Origin: an uncultured Prevotellaceae bacterium
GTDB lineage: Bacteria > Bacteroidota > Bacteroidia > Bacteroidales > Bacteroidaceae
Assembly (NCBI GenBank): GCA_937891085.1
Contig: CALAEY010000084.1
Location: 1-46,275, forward strand
Length of the DNA: 46,275 bases
Direction of reading: 5' to 3'
In this document: positions 18,901 to 27,188 of the stretch, piece after piece
How positions within the stretch are numbered: the stretch's first letter is position 1
Layout: each line of letters opens with the position of its first letter
Notes under the pieces: generated by a model
Told to the model about the DNA's origin: nothing
The model's input: the letters and a program-made list of their open reading frames with translations, nothing else
Databases searched by the model: none
Position numbers and translations under genes: made by a program

Positions 18901-19459
18901 TGAGGTTTACTCTAACACTGGTGGCCAGTCATCTAAGGCTACTCCTATCGGTGCTATTGCTAAGTTTGCAGCTGCTGGTAAGCGCGTACGCAAGAAAGAC
19001 TTGGGTCTGATGGCTACTACTTATGGCTATGTTTATGTAGCTCAGATTGCTATGGGTGCAGACAATGCTCAGACGCTGAAGGCACTGCGTGAGGCAGAGG
19101 CATATCCAGGCCCATCACTCGTGATTGCTTATGCTCCATGTATAAATCATGGCTTGAAGGCAGGCATGGGTAAGAGCCAAGCAGAAGAGGCCAAGGCTGT
19201 AGCTTGCGGTTACTGGCATCTGTGGCGTTACAACCCAGCATTGGAAGCTGAGGGTAAGAATCCATTCTCATTGGATAGCAAGGAACCAAACTGGGGAGGT
19301 TTCAAGGACTTCCTGAAGGGTGAGGTTCGCTATGCATCAGTGATGAAGCAGTATCCAGCAGAGGCAGAGCAACTGTTCCAGGCTGCTGAGGACAATGCTA
19401 AGTGGCGTTACAACAGCTACCTCCGTTTGGCAAAGTACCCTTGGGGCGCTGCTGAATAA
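15902..19459 (+). CDS. nifJ: Pyruvate:ferredoxin (flavodoxin) oxidoreductase
   Basis: A 1185-aa single-chain enzyme converting pyruvate and CoA to acetyl-CoA, CO2 and reduced ferredoxin, central to anaerobic fermentation. The N-terminal domain has YPITPSSTMAEHVDEW (about residues 28-43). A ferredoxin domain carries CIQCNKCAFVCP (about 691) and CLACGNCADVCPG (about 744); the TPP domain has CSGCGETPY (about 817), GGDGASYDIGYGG (about 969) and the NTGGQSSKATP loop. Length matches the family. Codon use is strikingly uniform, with heavy use of CTG, GGT and AAG, which fits very high expression. The start at 15902 (MTKEKKFITCDGNEAAAH) matches homologues; a longer in-frame start at 15833 would overlap the preceding gene. 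It has its own terminator. Confidence 0.97.
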   Translation: MTKEKKFITCDGNEAAAHIAYMFTEVAAIYPITPSSTMAEHVDEWAAAGRKNIFGETVSVQEMQSEGGAAGAVHGSLQAGALTTTFTASQGLLLMIPNMYKIAAENLPCVFHVSARTLASHALCIFGDHQDVMACRQTGFAMLAEGSVQEVMDLAGVAHLAALTARLPFLNFFDGFRTSHEIQKIEKIDQEDLAGLIDMEALKEFREKALNPMKPVMRGMAENPDHFFQHREACNNTYTNVPAIVQHYMDEIGKITGRQYHLFDYYGDPEAERVVVAMGSVTECLREMVDYLRAKGEKVGMVAVHLFNPWSAKDLLAAIPATAKRIAVLDRTKEPGAAGDPLYMNVKDAFYGAKDAPCIVAGRYGLGSKDTTPAQMLAVYKNLALPQPKDHFTVGIVDDVTFTSLPQEPELVLEDGGMFEAKFYGLGADGTVGANKNSVKIIGDNTNKHCQAYFAYDSKKSGGFTCSHLRFGDTPIRSTYYVNTPNFVACHVQAYLHMYDVTRGLRKNGSFLLNTVWDGEELAQNLPSKVKRYFAQNNITVYYINATKIAQEIGLGNRTNTILQSAFFRITGVIPVDLAIEQMKKFIVKSYGKKGEDVVNKNYAAVDRGGEYKTLTVDPAWANLPDDEKAANNDPAFINEVVRPINAQDGDLLPVSAFKGIEDGTWYSGTAKYEKRGVANFVPVWNSDNCIQCNKCAFVCPHAAIRPFVLDAEEQEAVDFPMLKAVGKGFEGMTFRIQVDVLDCLACGNCADVCPGKKGEKALTMVPFDPEAEDMKKQAANWEYCVNEVKSKQHLVDIKANPKNSQFAQPLFEFSGACSGCGETPYVKLISQLFGDREMVANATGCSSIYSGSVPSTPYTTNADGRGPAWANSLFEDFCEFGLGMTLANEKMHARLTETMQKAIADEKVPAEAKELFAQWIENQNDAEKTKVLYNQIAPMVEANKDKCQYCAVINEFKNYLIKRSQWIIGGDGASYDIGYGGLDHVIASGKDVNILVIDTEVYSNTGGQSSKATPIGAIAKFAAAGKRVRKKDLGLMATTYGYVYVAQIAMGADNAQTLKALREAEAYPGPSLVIAYAPCINHGLKAGMGKSQAEEAKAVACGYWHLWRYNPALEAEGKNPFSLDSKEPNWGGFKDFLKGEVRYASVMKQYPAEAEQLFQAAEDNAKWRYNSYLRLAKYPWGAAE

Positions 19460-19480
19460 GTGATACACCTTATTTATAGT

Positions 19481-19516
19481 AAAGGCGGAGACCATTTGTG
19501 GTTTCCGCCTTTTTTG
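19481..19516 (+). terminator. Strong Rho-independent terminator of nifJ
   Basis: AAAGGCGGAGACC (19481-19493) pairs with GGTTTCCGCCTTTT (from 19500), one G-U pair, 6-nt loop, then a run of T. It begins 21 nt after the nifJ stop. Confidence 0.9.
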
Positions 19517-19701
19517 CTTCATCCTTAAAGTCGTAAAGAATACTTTTTATTGGCTTACATTCCCTATGCGACCGTCCCTATTTAACTGCATAATGGACAT
19601 AGTTTTAAAGTTCCCATTTTTTTAATACATATTAACATACTGATGTGTACTAATGAAAACCTAAATATGTAATTTTGTAACCAATTAGTTTTAATAGACT
19701 G

Positions 19702-21495
19702 ATGATGACGACAGAAGACGGAAAATCTTTTAAGGGAAGCGTGTGGCTTAGTGTGTGTATATTCTTGGGAATATGCATATTGCAGTATTTTTTCTTGCAG
19801 CAAATGCAGGAGTTTACTTATTTCTATCGCGAACAGCAGCAGATTTTCCTTTTCGACTCAGAACATATCCAAGGGCTGCTTAAGCCTATCGGAGGTTTCG
19901 CAACATTAGCTGGACAATGGTTGGTGCAATTCTTTGTTTTGCCACATGTGGGGGCTATGGTCTCTGCAGGTCTTACACTCTTGGCAGCCCTCTTCACTTG
20001 GCTAACGATGCGAAAACTGAATAATCATAGTTTTTTGCTTTCTTCCTTGGCTTTTCTGCCTGCATTGCTCTATTCGCTCTGCCTGCGTGATTCTTTTGTG
20101 CATTATGATGGGCTGGTGGCTTTGGTCCTAGGAGCGCTGATTTTGTGGTTATACACTATACTTCCCAAAGACCGTTGGATGCTGAGGACTGCAGGTGGGG
20201 TACTCCTGACATTGGTGCTATTCTATTTGGCAGGATCGGTGGCTGTGTTGGTGGCACTTACAATGCTAGTGATTGACATTCTGCGAAAAGCTGATAAGAG
20301 CTATTTAACTCTATTCCCACTGGTGCTGGTCTTATTGGTTGGTATCGTGGCAGTTTACTTTGGCTGGATAGTGGATTATCCATATGCTTTCTGGACGAAA
20401 GGCTATTGTGAATACTACTTTGAGCCAACCGCCCTTCATACGTTATCATGGCTTTGTCTGCCTTTGGTCATGGCACTGGCTTGGGTTTCAGGGAAATGGC
20501 ACTATACTAAAAAACGTATACTGGCTATGGCTCTGGATGCAGGTATGGCTGTCGCTGTATGTGTCGCCTTCGTTCGTATCGGTGATGCCGATAATAACAA
20601 AGCGTATTATGCACTTCTGAAGCAGATTCACTATGCCGATACTGAAGAATGGGATAAATTGACGGGTGTATCAGACATCTCTCCGACGAATGATATACAG
20701 ATGAATTACTTCAATCTGGGACTTTCGCATCAAGGACGTTTGCTGACCGACCTCTTTGCCTATTCTCAGCAGGGCGTGAACTCCTTGATGGCCAGCTATG
20801 TGCAATATACAGACATGGGCGTGTTGATGAGCCGCTTATACTACCGTTTGGGTGTGATCGGCGCTGCGCAATACCAAGCATTTAGTGCCACGGTAGGCAT
20901 CACCTATGGCAACCCTTCGATGACGAAGCTCCTGATAAAGACTTATCTGATAAACGGCACTTATCGCATTGCGGAAAAACAGATTAATATGCTGGAGAAG
21001 AGTTGGTACTATGCCGACTGGGCCAGCGAACATCGCAAATTTCTCTATAACGATGCGGCAGTAGAGGCTGATCCGGAGTTGGGGAAGATGCGTAAGAGCC
21101 TGCCAGATAATGATGGATATGCCATGCTATATGGTATTATGAACGACTTGGAGACGGTCTTGGATGCCAATCCAGATAATAAGGAAGCCGCAGAATATGC
21201 TATTGCCTTGCTGCTTTTGTCTAAAGACTTTGACTATATCAAGGCATTCGTGGAGCGTTATGGCGGAAAGGGCTGCCTGACTCAACTACCTGAACGTCTG
21301 CAAGAAGCCATTGTGACATATTCTGAACATAACCCCGACTACTGCCGTGCGCATGGGGTGAGCGAGGATACCATCGAACGATTCTCGAGATTCCGCCAAG
21401 AGGTGCTGAATCTGAGAAGAAGCGGTGCTACTAATATGACTCGTTTGGCAGCCGAATATGGAAAGACGTTCTGGTACTATATGGTGAAGGGGTGA
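19702..21495 (+). CDS. DUF6057-like polytopic membrane protein
   Basis: A 597-aa protein resembling the Bacteroidetes DUF6057 family. About ten hydrophobic helices fill residues 10-300 (for example SVWLSVCIFLGICILQYFF near the start), then a soluble helical part of about 300 residues (DADNNKAYYALLKQIHYADTEEW follows the last helix, described at about 295-317), reminiscent of TPR-type packing. Function is unknown. A -7-like TAATTTTG is at 19670-19677. The next gene, 61 nt downstream, is a heme-motif lipoprotein, and the pair is probably one unit. A second ATG at 19705 is an equally good start. Confidence 0.7.
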   Translation: MMTTEDGKSFKGSVWLSVCIFLGICILQYFFLQQMQEFTYFYREQQQIFLFDSEHIQGLLKPIGGFATLAGQWLVQFFVLPHVGAMVSAGLTLLAALFTWLTMRKLNNHSFLLSSLAFLPALLYSLCLRDSFVHYDGLVALVLGALILWLYTILPKDRWMLRTAGGVLLTLVLFYLAGSVAVLVALTMLVIDILRKADKSYLTLFPLVLVLLVGIVAVYFGWIVDYPYAFWTKGYCEYYFEPTALHTLSWLCLPLVMALAWVSGKWHYTKKRILAMALDAGMAVAVCVAFVRIGDADNNKAYYALLKQIHYADTEEWDKLTGVSDISPTNDIQMNYFNLGLSHQGRLLTDLFAYSQQGVNSLMASYVQYTDMGVLMSRLYYRLGVIGAAQYQAFSATVGITYGNPSMTKLLIKTYLINGTYRIAEKQINMLEKSWYYADWASEHRKFLYNDAAVEADPELGKMRKSLPDNDGYAMLYGIMNDLETVLDANPDNKEAAEYAIALLLLSKDFDYIKAFVERYGGKGCLTQLPERLQEAIVTYSEHNPDYCRAHGVSEDTIERFSRFRQEVLNLRRSGATNMTRLAAEYGKTFWYYMVKG

Positions 21496-21503
21496 GGATT
21501 TGG

Positions 21504-21517
21504 TTTAGAGTTTAGGG
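21504..21517 (+). repeat. Two heptamers TTTAGAG TTTAGGG after a stop codon
   Basis: These are the reverse complements of AAACTCT/AAACCCT-type heptamers (CTCTAAA, CCCTAAA) that form the array at 45749-45825. They begin 8 nt after the stop of the DUF6057-like gene. Confidence 0.6.
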
Positions 21518-21556
21518 CTGAGAAGCCACATATATAATTAACATTTAATATTTAGG

Positions 21557-23023
21557 ATGAGACATTTGTTTGCGATACTTTCAATCGCTTTTTTCTGCGT
21601 GGCATGTGGGAAAGGGGATATTTCCGTGGGTGGTGCTCTCAATGAGGAGGTGACTATCACACCCGACTATAAAGATGTGACCATCCCCCCCAATATCGCC
21701 CCACTGAACTTCCAGACTTCTCTGGAGGGAGCTACTTGTCTGCTGATTGATGATGAGCAGGGTGTGGGATTCCAAGTGCATGCAGAAGATGGCCTTTTCA
21801 CCATTCCTATGGGGAAGTGGAAGAAGTTGCTGGAAAACAATAAGGGAAAGAACCTGATACTCACAGTTTGTGAAGAGCAAGGGGGTGTCTGGAAATCCTA
21901 CAACCCGTTTAAGATCTATGTCACTGAGGAGGAGGCAGATTCATACGTGGCCTACCGTATGTTGGTGTCTTGCTATGGACAGTGGAATCGCATGGGTATT
22001 TACCAGCGCAATATCTCCAACTATGACCAGACACCGATTTATGAGAACAATCTGACGGACTATAACTGTATCAACTGTCATAGTTTCCCGAACCAAGATC
22101 CTACGCAGCTGTTCTTCCACATGCGTACCAAAGCAGCGGGAACGGTGCTGATGCGTGGCGGCAACGTGCAGAAACTGAATACGGGTACCCCTGAGACGAT
22201 GTCGGCACTGGTGTATCCTTACTGGCATCCTTCGGGTAATTTCATTGCCGCCTCTGTGAATAAAACTTTCCAAAGTTTCTTCTATCATCACGAGAATACA
22301 CTGGAGGTCTATGATACTGATTCTGACGTTGTGGTGTACGATATTGAGAATCAGGAGATATTCTCCTGTCCTGCTTTGAAAGCTGATAGTGTGTTTGAGA
22401 GTTTTCCGACATTCTCTCCCGATGGTCGTAGCTTGTATTTCCTCTCTGCTCGTGCCAAGGAAATGCCCGCGGAGTATAAAGACCTTAGATACAGCCTCTG
22501 CCGTGTGGATTTTGATCCTGAGACGCGCACAATTGGGCAGCAGGTAGATACAATCTTCAATGCAGAAAAGGAGCAGATGAGTATTTCGTTCCCACGCATT
22601 TCTCCCGATGGGCAGTACTTGGTGTTCGGTAAGCAGCAGTTCGGCAACTTCTCTGCTTGGCATAAGGATTGCGACCTTTATTGTCTACGTATAGCAGATG
22701 GAGAAATCTACCCACTTACGGAAGCCAATAGCGAGGAGTCTGAAAGCTACCATAGCTGGAGCAGCAACAGCCGCTGGATGGTGTTTAGCAGCCGTAGGAT
22801 GGATGGTTTGTTCACGCGCCTCTATTTCACCTACATTGATGCCGATGGAGTAGCACATAAGCCCTTCTTGCTTCCTCAGAAGAATCCTGTGCGGTTCTAT
22901 GATGACTTGATGTTGGCCTATAACATCCCAGAATTCATCAAGGGAAAGGTGGAAGTGAATCCTCACGTGATAGCTACGGTGATGCGTGATACCGAGGGCG
23001 TAAACCTCACTTACCGCAAATAG
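21557..23023 (+). CDS. TolB-like beta-propeller lipoprotein with a CxxCH heme-binding motif
   Basis: A 488-aa protein with a signal peptide ending in a lipobox-like VAC, so Cys17 is probably lipidated. After an N-terminal beta domain comes CINCH at 171-175, the motif for covalent c-type heme, then WD40/PD40-like repeats (YPYWHPSGNFIAASVN near 215, FPTFSPDGRSLYFLSAR near 283, FPRISPDGQYLVFGKQ near 345, SYHSWSSNSRWMVFSSRR near 397). It is probably anchored on the outer membrane, facing the periplasm or surface. Whether heme is bound depends on a cytochrome c maturation system that I cannot see here. It sits directly downstream of the DUF6057-like membrane protein and probably works with it. Its stop is 3 nt from the convergent recQ. 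Confidence 0.75.
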   Translation: MRHLFAILSIAFFCVACGKGDISVGGALNEEVTITPDYKDVTIPPNIAPLNFQTSLEGATCLLIDDEQGVGFQVHAEDGLFTIPMGKWKKLLENNKGKNLILTVCEEQGGVWKSYNPFKIYVTEEEADSYVAYRMLVSCYGQWNRMGIYQRNISNYDQTPIYENNLTDYNCINCHSFPNQDPTQLFFHMRTKAAGTVLMRGGNVQKLNTGTPETMSALVYPYWHPSGNFIAASVNKTFQSFFYHHENTLEVYDTDSDVVVYDIENQEIFSCPALKADSVFESFPTFSPDGRSLYFLSARAKEMPAEYKDLRYSLCRVDFDPETRTIGQQVDTIFNAEKEQMSISFPRISPDGQYLVFGKQQFGNFSAWHKDCDLYCLRIADGEIYPLTEANSEESESYHSWSSNSRWMVFSSRRMDGLFTRLYFTYIDADGVAHKPFLLPQKNPVRFYDDLMLAYNIPEFIKGKVEVNPHVIATVMRDTEGVNLTYRK

Positions 23024-23026
23024 GCG

Positions 23027-24745
23027 TTATCCTTTGCGCTTTTCCGAGAGACAGGTGTCGCAGATGCCGCAGTTGTGCGGATTGTCCTCGCCAAAGTAGT
23101 GCAGTAGCATGCGACTGCGGCAAGTCACGTCGTTCTCGGCATAGTGCAGTATGGCTTCCAACTGCTTCTCTAGTTTTTCCTTCCGTTTCTCATAGATTTC
23201 TTCTGAGAAATGGAGGTATTTCTGCTCCATACGCTCGCGCGTATATATTATAAAAGGTGTTTTCTTGGCAGGTATATAGCTGACGATATGCAACTTGGAC
23301 AGGCGGATGAGGCGCATATAAATCTCCTGCCTATCCATGTGCAGACGAATGGAAAGCAAGTCCTCATTGATATAGGCATAGTCGGAGAAAACCCCTGTAT
23401 ATGAGCGTAAAATCATTTGAATCAGGCGGTCTGTCTCCTTGTCGGTGTCATGGAGGCGATATAACTCTTCTTTAGAGAGAGTAAACATCAAGCGGGAGGC
23501 GTTGTCCTGTTCATCAGTGTATTCCAGATAACCTGCCTGTGTGAGTAGCTTCAGCGCATTGTGTACTGGCACAGGGAAGTGCTTGAATTTGTGACAGAAA
23601 TCATCGATGTCGAATGCCTTGATGCATCCCAACCCATCGCCCATTGCCATCTGGTAGTAATACTGCAGATGCTCGTAAACCTGACGGATGTGGTCCTTGG
23701 TAGGAAATGTATCGGGTACACGACGACGCAGCGTGATTCGGTCTTGCGGATGATAGAGCAGCACGGCATAGGCTTTCTGGCCGTCACGTCCAGCGCGTCC
23801 AGCTTCTTGGAAGTAGGCCTCGATGGAGTCGGGGAGATCCATGTGTATCACCAACCTGACATCAGGTTTGTCTATGCCCATACCGAAGGCATTGGTTGCT
23901 ACCATCACGCGGCTTTCTCCCTTTCGCCAGAGCTGTTGTCGCTGGTCTTTCACTACATCATTTAGTCCGGCATGGTAGAATTCTGCTGTGATACCCACCG
24001 TTTGGAGCAGTTCGGCAATCTCCTTGGTGCGCTTACGATTGCGCACATAGACAATGGCACTCCCACTGGTATGCTGCATGATGTGCAGCAGTTCCCTTAT
24101 CTTGTCGGCTGGCTTTCGCACCATATACGCCAAGTTCTTGCGCTCGAAGCTCATGCTGAACACCCGTTCCTCCTTGAAGAGCAGCTGCCGCTGAATGTCC
24201 TTTACTACCTCTGGGGTAGCAGTTGCCGTGAGGGCAAGTACGGGTACATTGGGGAGTAGGCTCCTAAACTCTGCGATTTTAAGGTAAGCAGGGCGGAAGT
24301 CGTAGCCCCATTGCGAGATGCAGTGGCTTTCATCTACTGTGATCATGCTGATATCCATGCGTTGCACCTTGATTTGGAAAAGCTCCGTGCCCAAGCGCTC
24401 TGGAGAGATGTAGAGGAACTTATAGTTGCCATACAGGCAGTTGTCCAATGCCGTCAGGATTTCCTGATGTGACATGCCAGAGTAGATGGCCTGCGCCTTG
24501 ATGCCTCGTTCCTTGAGGTGCTGCACTTGATCCTTCATCAGGGCGATAAGCGGTGTGATAACCAAGCACATGCCTTCCTTGCAAAGGGCAGGAACTTGGA
24601 AAGTGATGGATTTTCCGCCGCCTGTAGGCATGAGCCCGAGGGTATCATGCCCCTCAAGGATGCTTTGGATAATCTCTTCCTGCACCCCTCGAAACGCATC
24701 ATACCCCCAGTATTGCGTGAGTATCTCTTTCGGATTAAACCTCAT
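23027..24745 (-). CDS. recQ: ATP-dependent DNA helicase RecQ (short form)
   Basis: A 572-aa 3'-5' helicase for recombination and repair. MPTGGGKS (39-46) is Walker A, DESH (138-141) replaces the usual DEAH, LTATAT is motif III, and AFGMGIDKPDVR and QEAGRAGRDG are motifs V and VI. Near the C-terminus, CRSRMLLHYFGE then CGICDTC gives the four zinc cysteines. There is no HRDC domain and the RQC winged helix is cut short, which fits the shorter RecQ type in Bacteroidetes. Its start overlaps the end of recJ by 11 nt, indicating coupled translation. Confidence 0.93.
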   Translation of the reverse strand: MRFNPKEILTQYWGYDAFRGVQEEIIQSILEGHDTLGLMPTGGGKSITFQVPALCKEGMCLVITPLIALMKDQVQHLKERGIKAQAIYSGMSHQEILTALDNCLYGNYKFLYISPERLGTELFQIKVQRMDISMITVDESHCISQWGYDFRPAYLKIAEFRSLLPNVPVLALTATATPEVVKDIQRQLLFKEERVFSMSFERKNLAYMVRKPADKIRELLHIMQHTSGSAIVYVRNRKRTKEIAELLQTVGITAEFYHAGLNDVVKDQRQQLWRKGESRVMVATNAFGMGIDKPDVRLVIHMDLPDSIEAYFQEAGRAGRDGQKAYAVLLYHPQDRITLRRRVPDTFPTKDHIRQVYEHLQYYYQMAMGDGLGCIKAFDIDDFCHKFKHFPVPVHNALKLLTQAGYLEYTDEQDNASRLMFTLSKEELYRLHDTDKETDRLIQMILRSYTGVFSDYAYINEDLLSIRLHMDRQEIYMRLIRLSKLHIVSYIPAKKTPFIIYTRERMEQKYLHFSEEIYEKRKEKLEKQLEAILHYAENDVTCRSRMLLHYFGEDNPHNCGICDTCLSEKRKG

Positions 24746-26456
24746 TTGGCTTGATATCCTCTATCTGTAGTTGCACCTCGCCCTTCTTGTGCGTGTTTTC
24801 CTCGATAGTATAGCAAATGTCGAAGCTACGCTTGGTCTTGATGAAACGCACATGTGAACTCTGTCCGAAGGCAATGCCATTCATGACTTTGTTCGATTTA
24901 TTGTCCACCAGTTCCAGCTTGATGTGCTCCTGTCCGCGCCCTACTACCTTACTGGTACCATAGTCGTACACATGATGTGTGCAGAACACCGGTTTCTCGT
25001 TGTAGGGACCGAATGGGCTGAATTTCTTCAAATCTTGATAGAACTTGTTGGAGATGTCCTTGAAGTCGATTTCCGCATTGATGTCTATCACTGGTTCCAT
25101 TTGTTCTTCAGTGATATGCTCTGATACGAATTCCTCAAAACGTTCGCGGAACAGAGGCACGTTCTCGACCTTCATTGACAGACCTGCAGCGTAGGTGTGC
25201 CCGCCGAAGTTTGCCAAAAGGTCACGGCAAGACTCCACAGCCTTGTACACATCGAACCCCGTCACAGAGCGGGCCGAACCAGTAGCGAGGCCACCTGTGT
25301 AAGTCAGCACTACTGAAGGTTTGTAGTACACCTCCGTAAGTCGCGAAGCCACAATGCCTATCACGCCACGATGCCACTCTGGATTGTAGAGCACGATGGA
25401 GTGCTTATCGTTCAGGGTCGCATGCTCCTCCACGATTTTGTTGGCCTCTTCCGTCATGGCTTTGTCCAAATCCTTTCGCGTCTCGTTATACTGGTTGATA
25501 GTATTCGCCTTGTCCACAGCGATAGAAAATTCCTTCTCCGTCAGCAAGTCCACGGCCTCCTTACCATTCTGGATACGCCCCGATGCATTGATGCGCGGAC
25601 CTATCTTGAACACGATGTCGCCCATGGTAAGTTCCTTATCATTTAGGCCACATACATCGATGATGGCTTTCAAACCCACGCTCGGATTGCTGTTGATCTG
25701 CTTCAGCCCGTGGTAAGCCAAGATGCGGTTCTCACCCATGATGGGCACAATGTCGCTGGCGATGCTCACGGCGCAGAGGTCGAGCAGTGGAATCAAGTTG
25801 TGGAATTCGATGCCATTGCTGATAGCAAAGGCCTGCATGAACTTAAAGCCCACACCACACCCCGACAGGTGTTCGTATGGGTAAGTGTTATCCCTGCGCT
25901 TGGCGTTCAGAATGGCCACAGCAGGAGGTAATTCATCGTCTGGCACATGGTGGTCGCAGATGATGAAATCTATGCCTTTTTCCTTAGCGTAGGCTATTTC
26001 CTTCACGGCCTTGATGCCGCAATCCAGCACAATGATGAGCTTCACACCCGTCTCCTCGGCATAGTCCACTCCCTTGAAAGAAACGCCATAACCCTCTTCA
26101 TATCGATCAGGGATATAGTAATCGATATTCGAGTAAAACTGTTGAATAAACTTGTAAACAAGCGCTACAGCCGTAGTGCCGTCTACGTCATAATCTCCAT
26201 AGACGAGGATACGTTCCTTGCGGCCCATGGCTATATTCAGCCTATCAACCGCGAGGTCCATGTCCTTCATCAAAAATGGGTCGAGCAAGTCAGACAGTTG
26301 CGGGCGGAAGAACTTCTTCGCCTGGGCCACTGTCGTAATACCACGCTCCACCAATAGTCTGCCCAATATCGGACTCAACCCCAGGTCTTTGGCCAGCTGT
26401 AGGCTTGTCTCTGCCAGGTGGGGAGATATGGGCAAAAAAATCCATCTGTGAGTCAT
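24735..26456 (-). CDS. recJ: Single-stranded-DNA-specific exonuclease RecJ
   Basis: A 573-aa DHH-family 5'-3' nuclease. GDYDVDG (87-93), LDCGIKA and ICDHHVPDDELP (about 166) are phosphoesterase motifs; SARSVTGFDVY and GGHTYAAG belong to the DHHA1 domain, and an OB-like domain ends the protein. RecJ resects 5' ends for RecFOR repair, often with RecQ, its overlapping neighbour. A minus-strand TACCTTTA at 26533-26540 is a possible -7 box, giving a leader of about 70 nt. A run of seven T in codons 5-7 is a possible slippage site. Confidence 0.95.
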   Translation of the reverse strand: MTHRWIFLPISPHLAETSLQLAKDLGLSPILGRLLVERGITTVAQAKKFFRPQLSDLLDPFLMKDMDLAVDRLNIAMGRKERILVYGDYDVDGTTAVALVYKFIQQFYSNIDYYIPDRYEEGYGVSFKGVDYAEETGVKLIIVLDCGIKAVKEIAYAKEKGIDFIICDHHVPDDELPPAVAILNAKRRDNTYPYEHLSGCGVGFKFMQAFAISNGIEFHNLIPLLDLCAVSIASDIVPIMGENRILAYHGLKQINSNPSVGLKAIIDVCGLNDKELTMGDIVFKIGPRINASGRIQNGKEAVDLLTEKEFSIAVDKANTINQYNETRKDLDKAMTEEANKIVEEHATLNDKHSIVLYNPEWHRGVIGIVASRLTEVYYKPSVVLTYTGGLATGSARSVTGFDVYKAVESCRDLLANFGGHTYAAGLSMKVENVPLFRERFEEFVSEHITEEQMEPVIDINAEIDFKDISNKFYQDLKKFSPFGPYNEKPVFCTHHVYDYGTSKVVGRGQEHIKLELVDNKSNKVMNGIAFGQSSHVRFIKTKRSFDICYTIEENTHKKGEVQLQIEDIKPNEV

Positions 26457-26607
26457 TATATATATTATTTTTTATTTTTTTCATCGTATGTAAAATTTAG
26501 TCAGGGCATAGTACCCCATTATAATGAATGTGTAAAGGTAGTGCTTTTTTATAAATAAAGCACAAATAATTCTATAAAAAATCTTATTTCCGTGAAAAAG
26601 AATGTTT

Positions 26608-27075
26608 TCACAGTTGGAGAGGCTTCCGCTGATTGCGTCTTACGTCCTTGCCCTCGAAGCGGCAGATAGCCTCAATCCATTCCCATTTCAGGGGCATGGA
26701 CTCGTGTTCCAGAAGGTCGTAAGTCACCATCACGGAGGTTCCCATGCACTTCACTTCCAGAGTGTCCATGTCTATCACCCGCTGTGAGAGGTGGAAGCTT
26801 TTGTTGCCAATCTCCGTTACCGCAGTCTGAACGGCGATGTGGTCAGTCTCATAGATTTGGGAGAGGAAGTCAGCTTGTACATGCACAGCCACGATGCCAT
26901 AGTTGCGCCAGTTCACATGTGGACATACATGCGCGAAGTATTGGCTCTTTCCTAAGTCGTAGAAAGAGAAATAGACCTCATTGTTCACGTGTCCAAAGCG
27001 GTCTACGTCGTTCCAGCGTAGCTGGATAGGTATGGTGTGATGATATACTAACTCTTCTTCTTTTTGCTCTTCCAT
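26608..27075 (-). CDS. Hotdog-fold acyl-CoA thioesterase (4HBT type)
   Basis: A 155-aa protein with the 4-hydroxybenzoyl-CoA thioesterase signature: WNDVDRFGHVNNEVYFSF (21-38), with Asp25 as the expected catalytic acid. Members cleave acyl-CoA or acyl-ACP thioesters in the cytoplasm; the chain preference cannot be predicted. It diverges from the TsaC-like gene through a shared palindromic -7 region (27110-27126). It is 151 nt upstream of recJ on the same strand and may partly read into it. Confidence 0.87.
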   Translation of the reverse strand: MEEQKEEELVYHHTIPIQLRWNDVDRFGHVNNEVYFSFYDLGKSQYFAHVCPHVNWRNYGIVAVHVQADFLSQIYETDHIAVQTAVTEIGNKSFHLSQRVIDMDTLEVKCMGTSVMVTYDLLEHESMPLKWEWIEAICRFEGKDVRRNQRKPLQL

Positions 27076-27109
27076 TGTTTTTTCTTGTTCGTTTTTTCTA
27101 TTTCTTTGG

Positions 27110-27126
27110 CAAAAATACTATTTTTG
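27110..27126. promoter_or_regulatory. Back-to-back divergent -7 boxes forming a perfect palindrome
   Basis: CAAAAATACTATTTTTG reads TATTTTTG on both strands, around a central C. The plus box (27119-27126) faces the TsaC-like gene (start 27189); the minus box (27110-27117) faces the thioesterase (start 27075). No good -33 partner is seen for either side. Confidence 0.5.
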
Positions 27127-27188
27127 CGTTTAATTATATGCCTGAAATGTGAAAGAAATCAAATTTCGGCCTTAAAAAGTATGAAGCT

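Noticed and set aside
19481..19516. A riboswitch upstream of the DUF6057-like gene
   Set aside because: The hairpin is a simple terminator of nifJ with a T-run.
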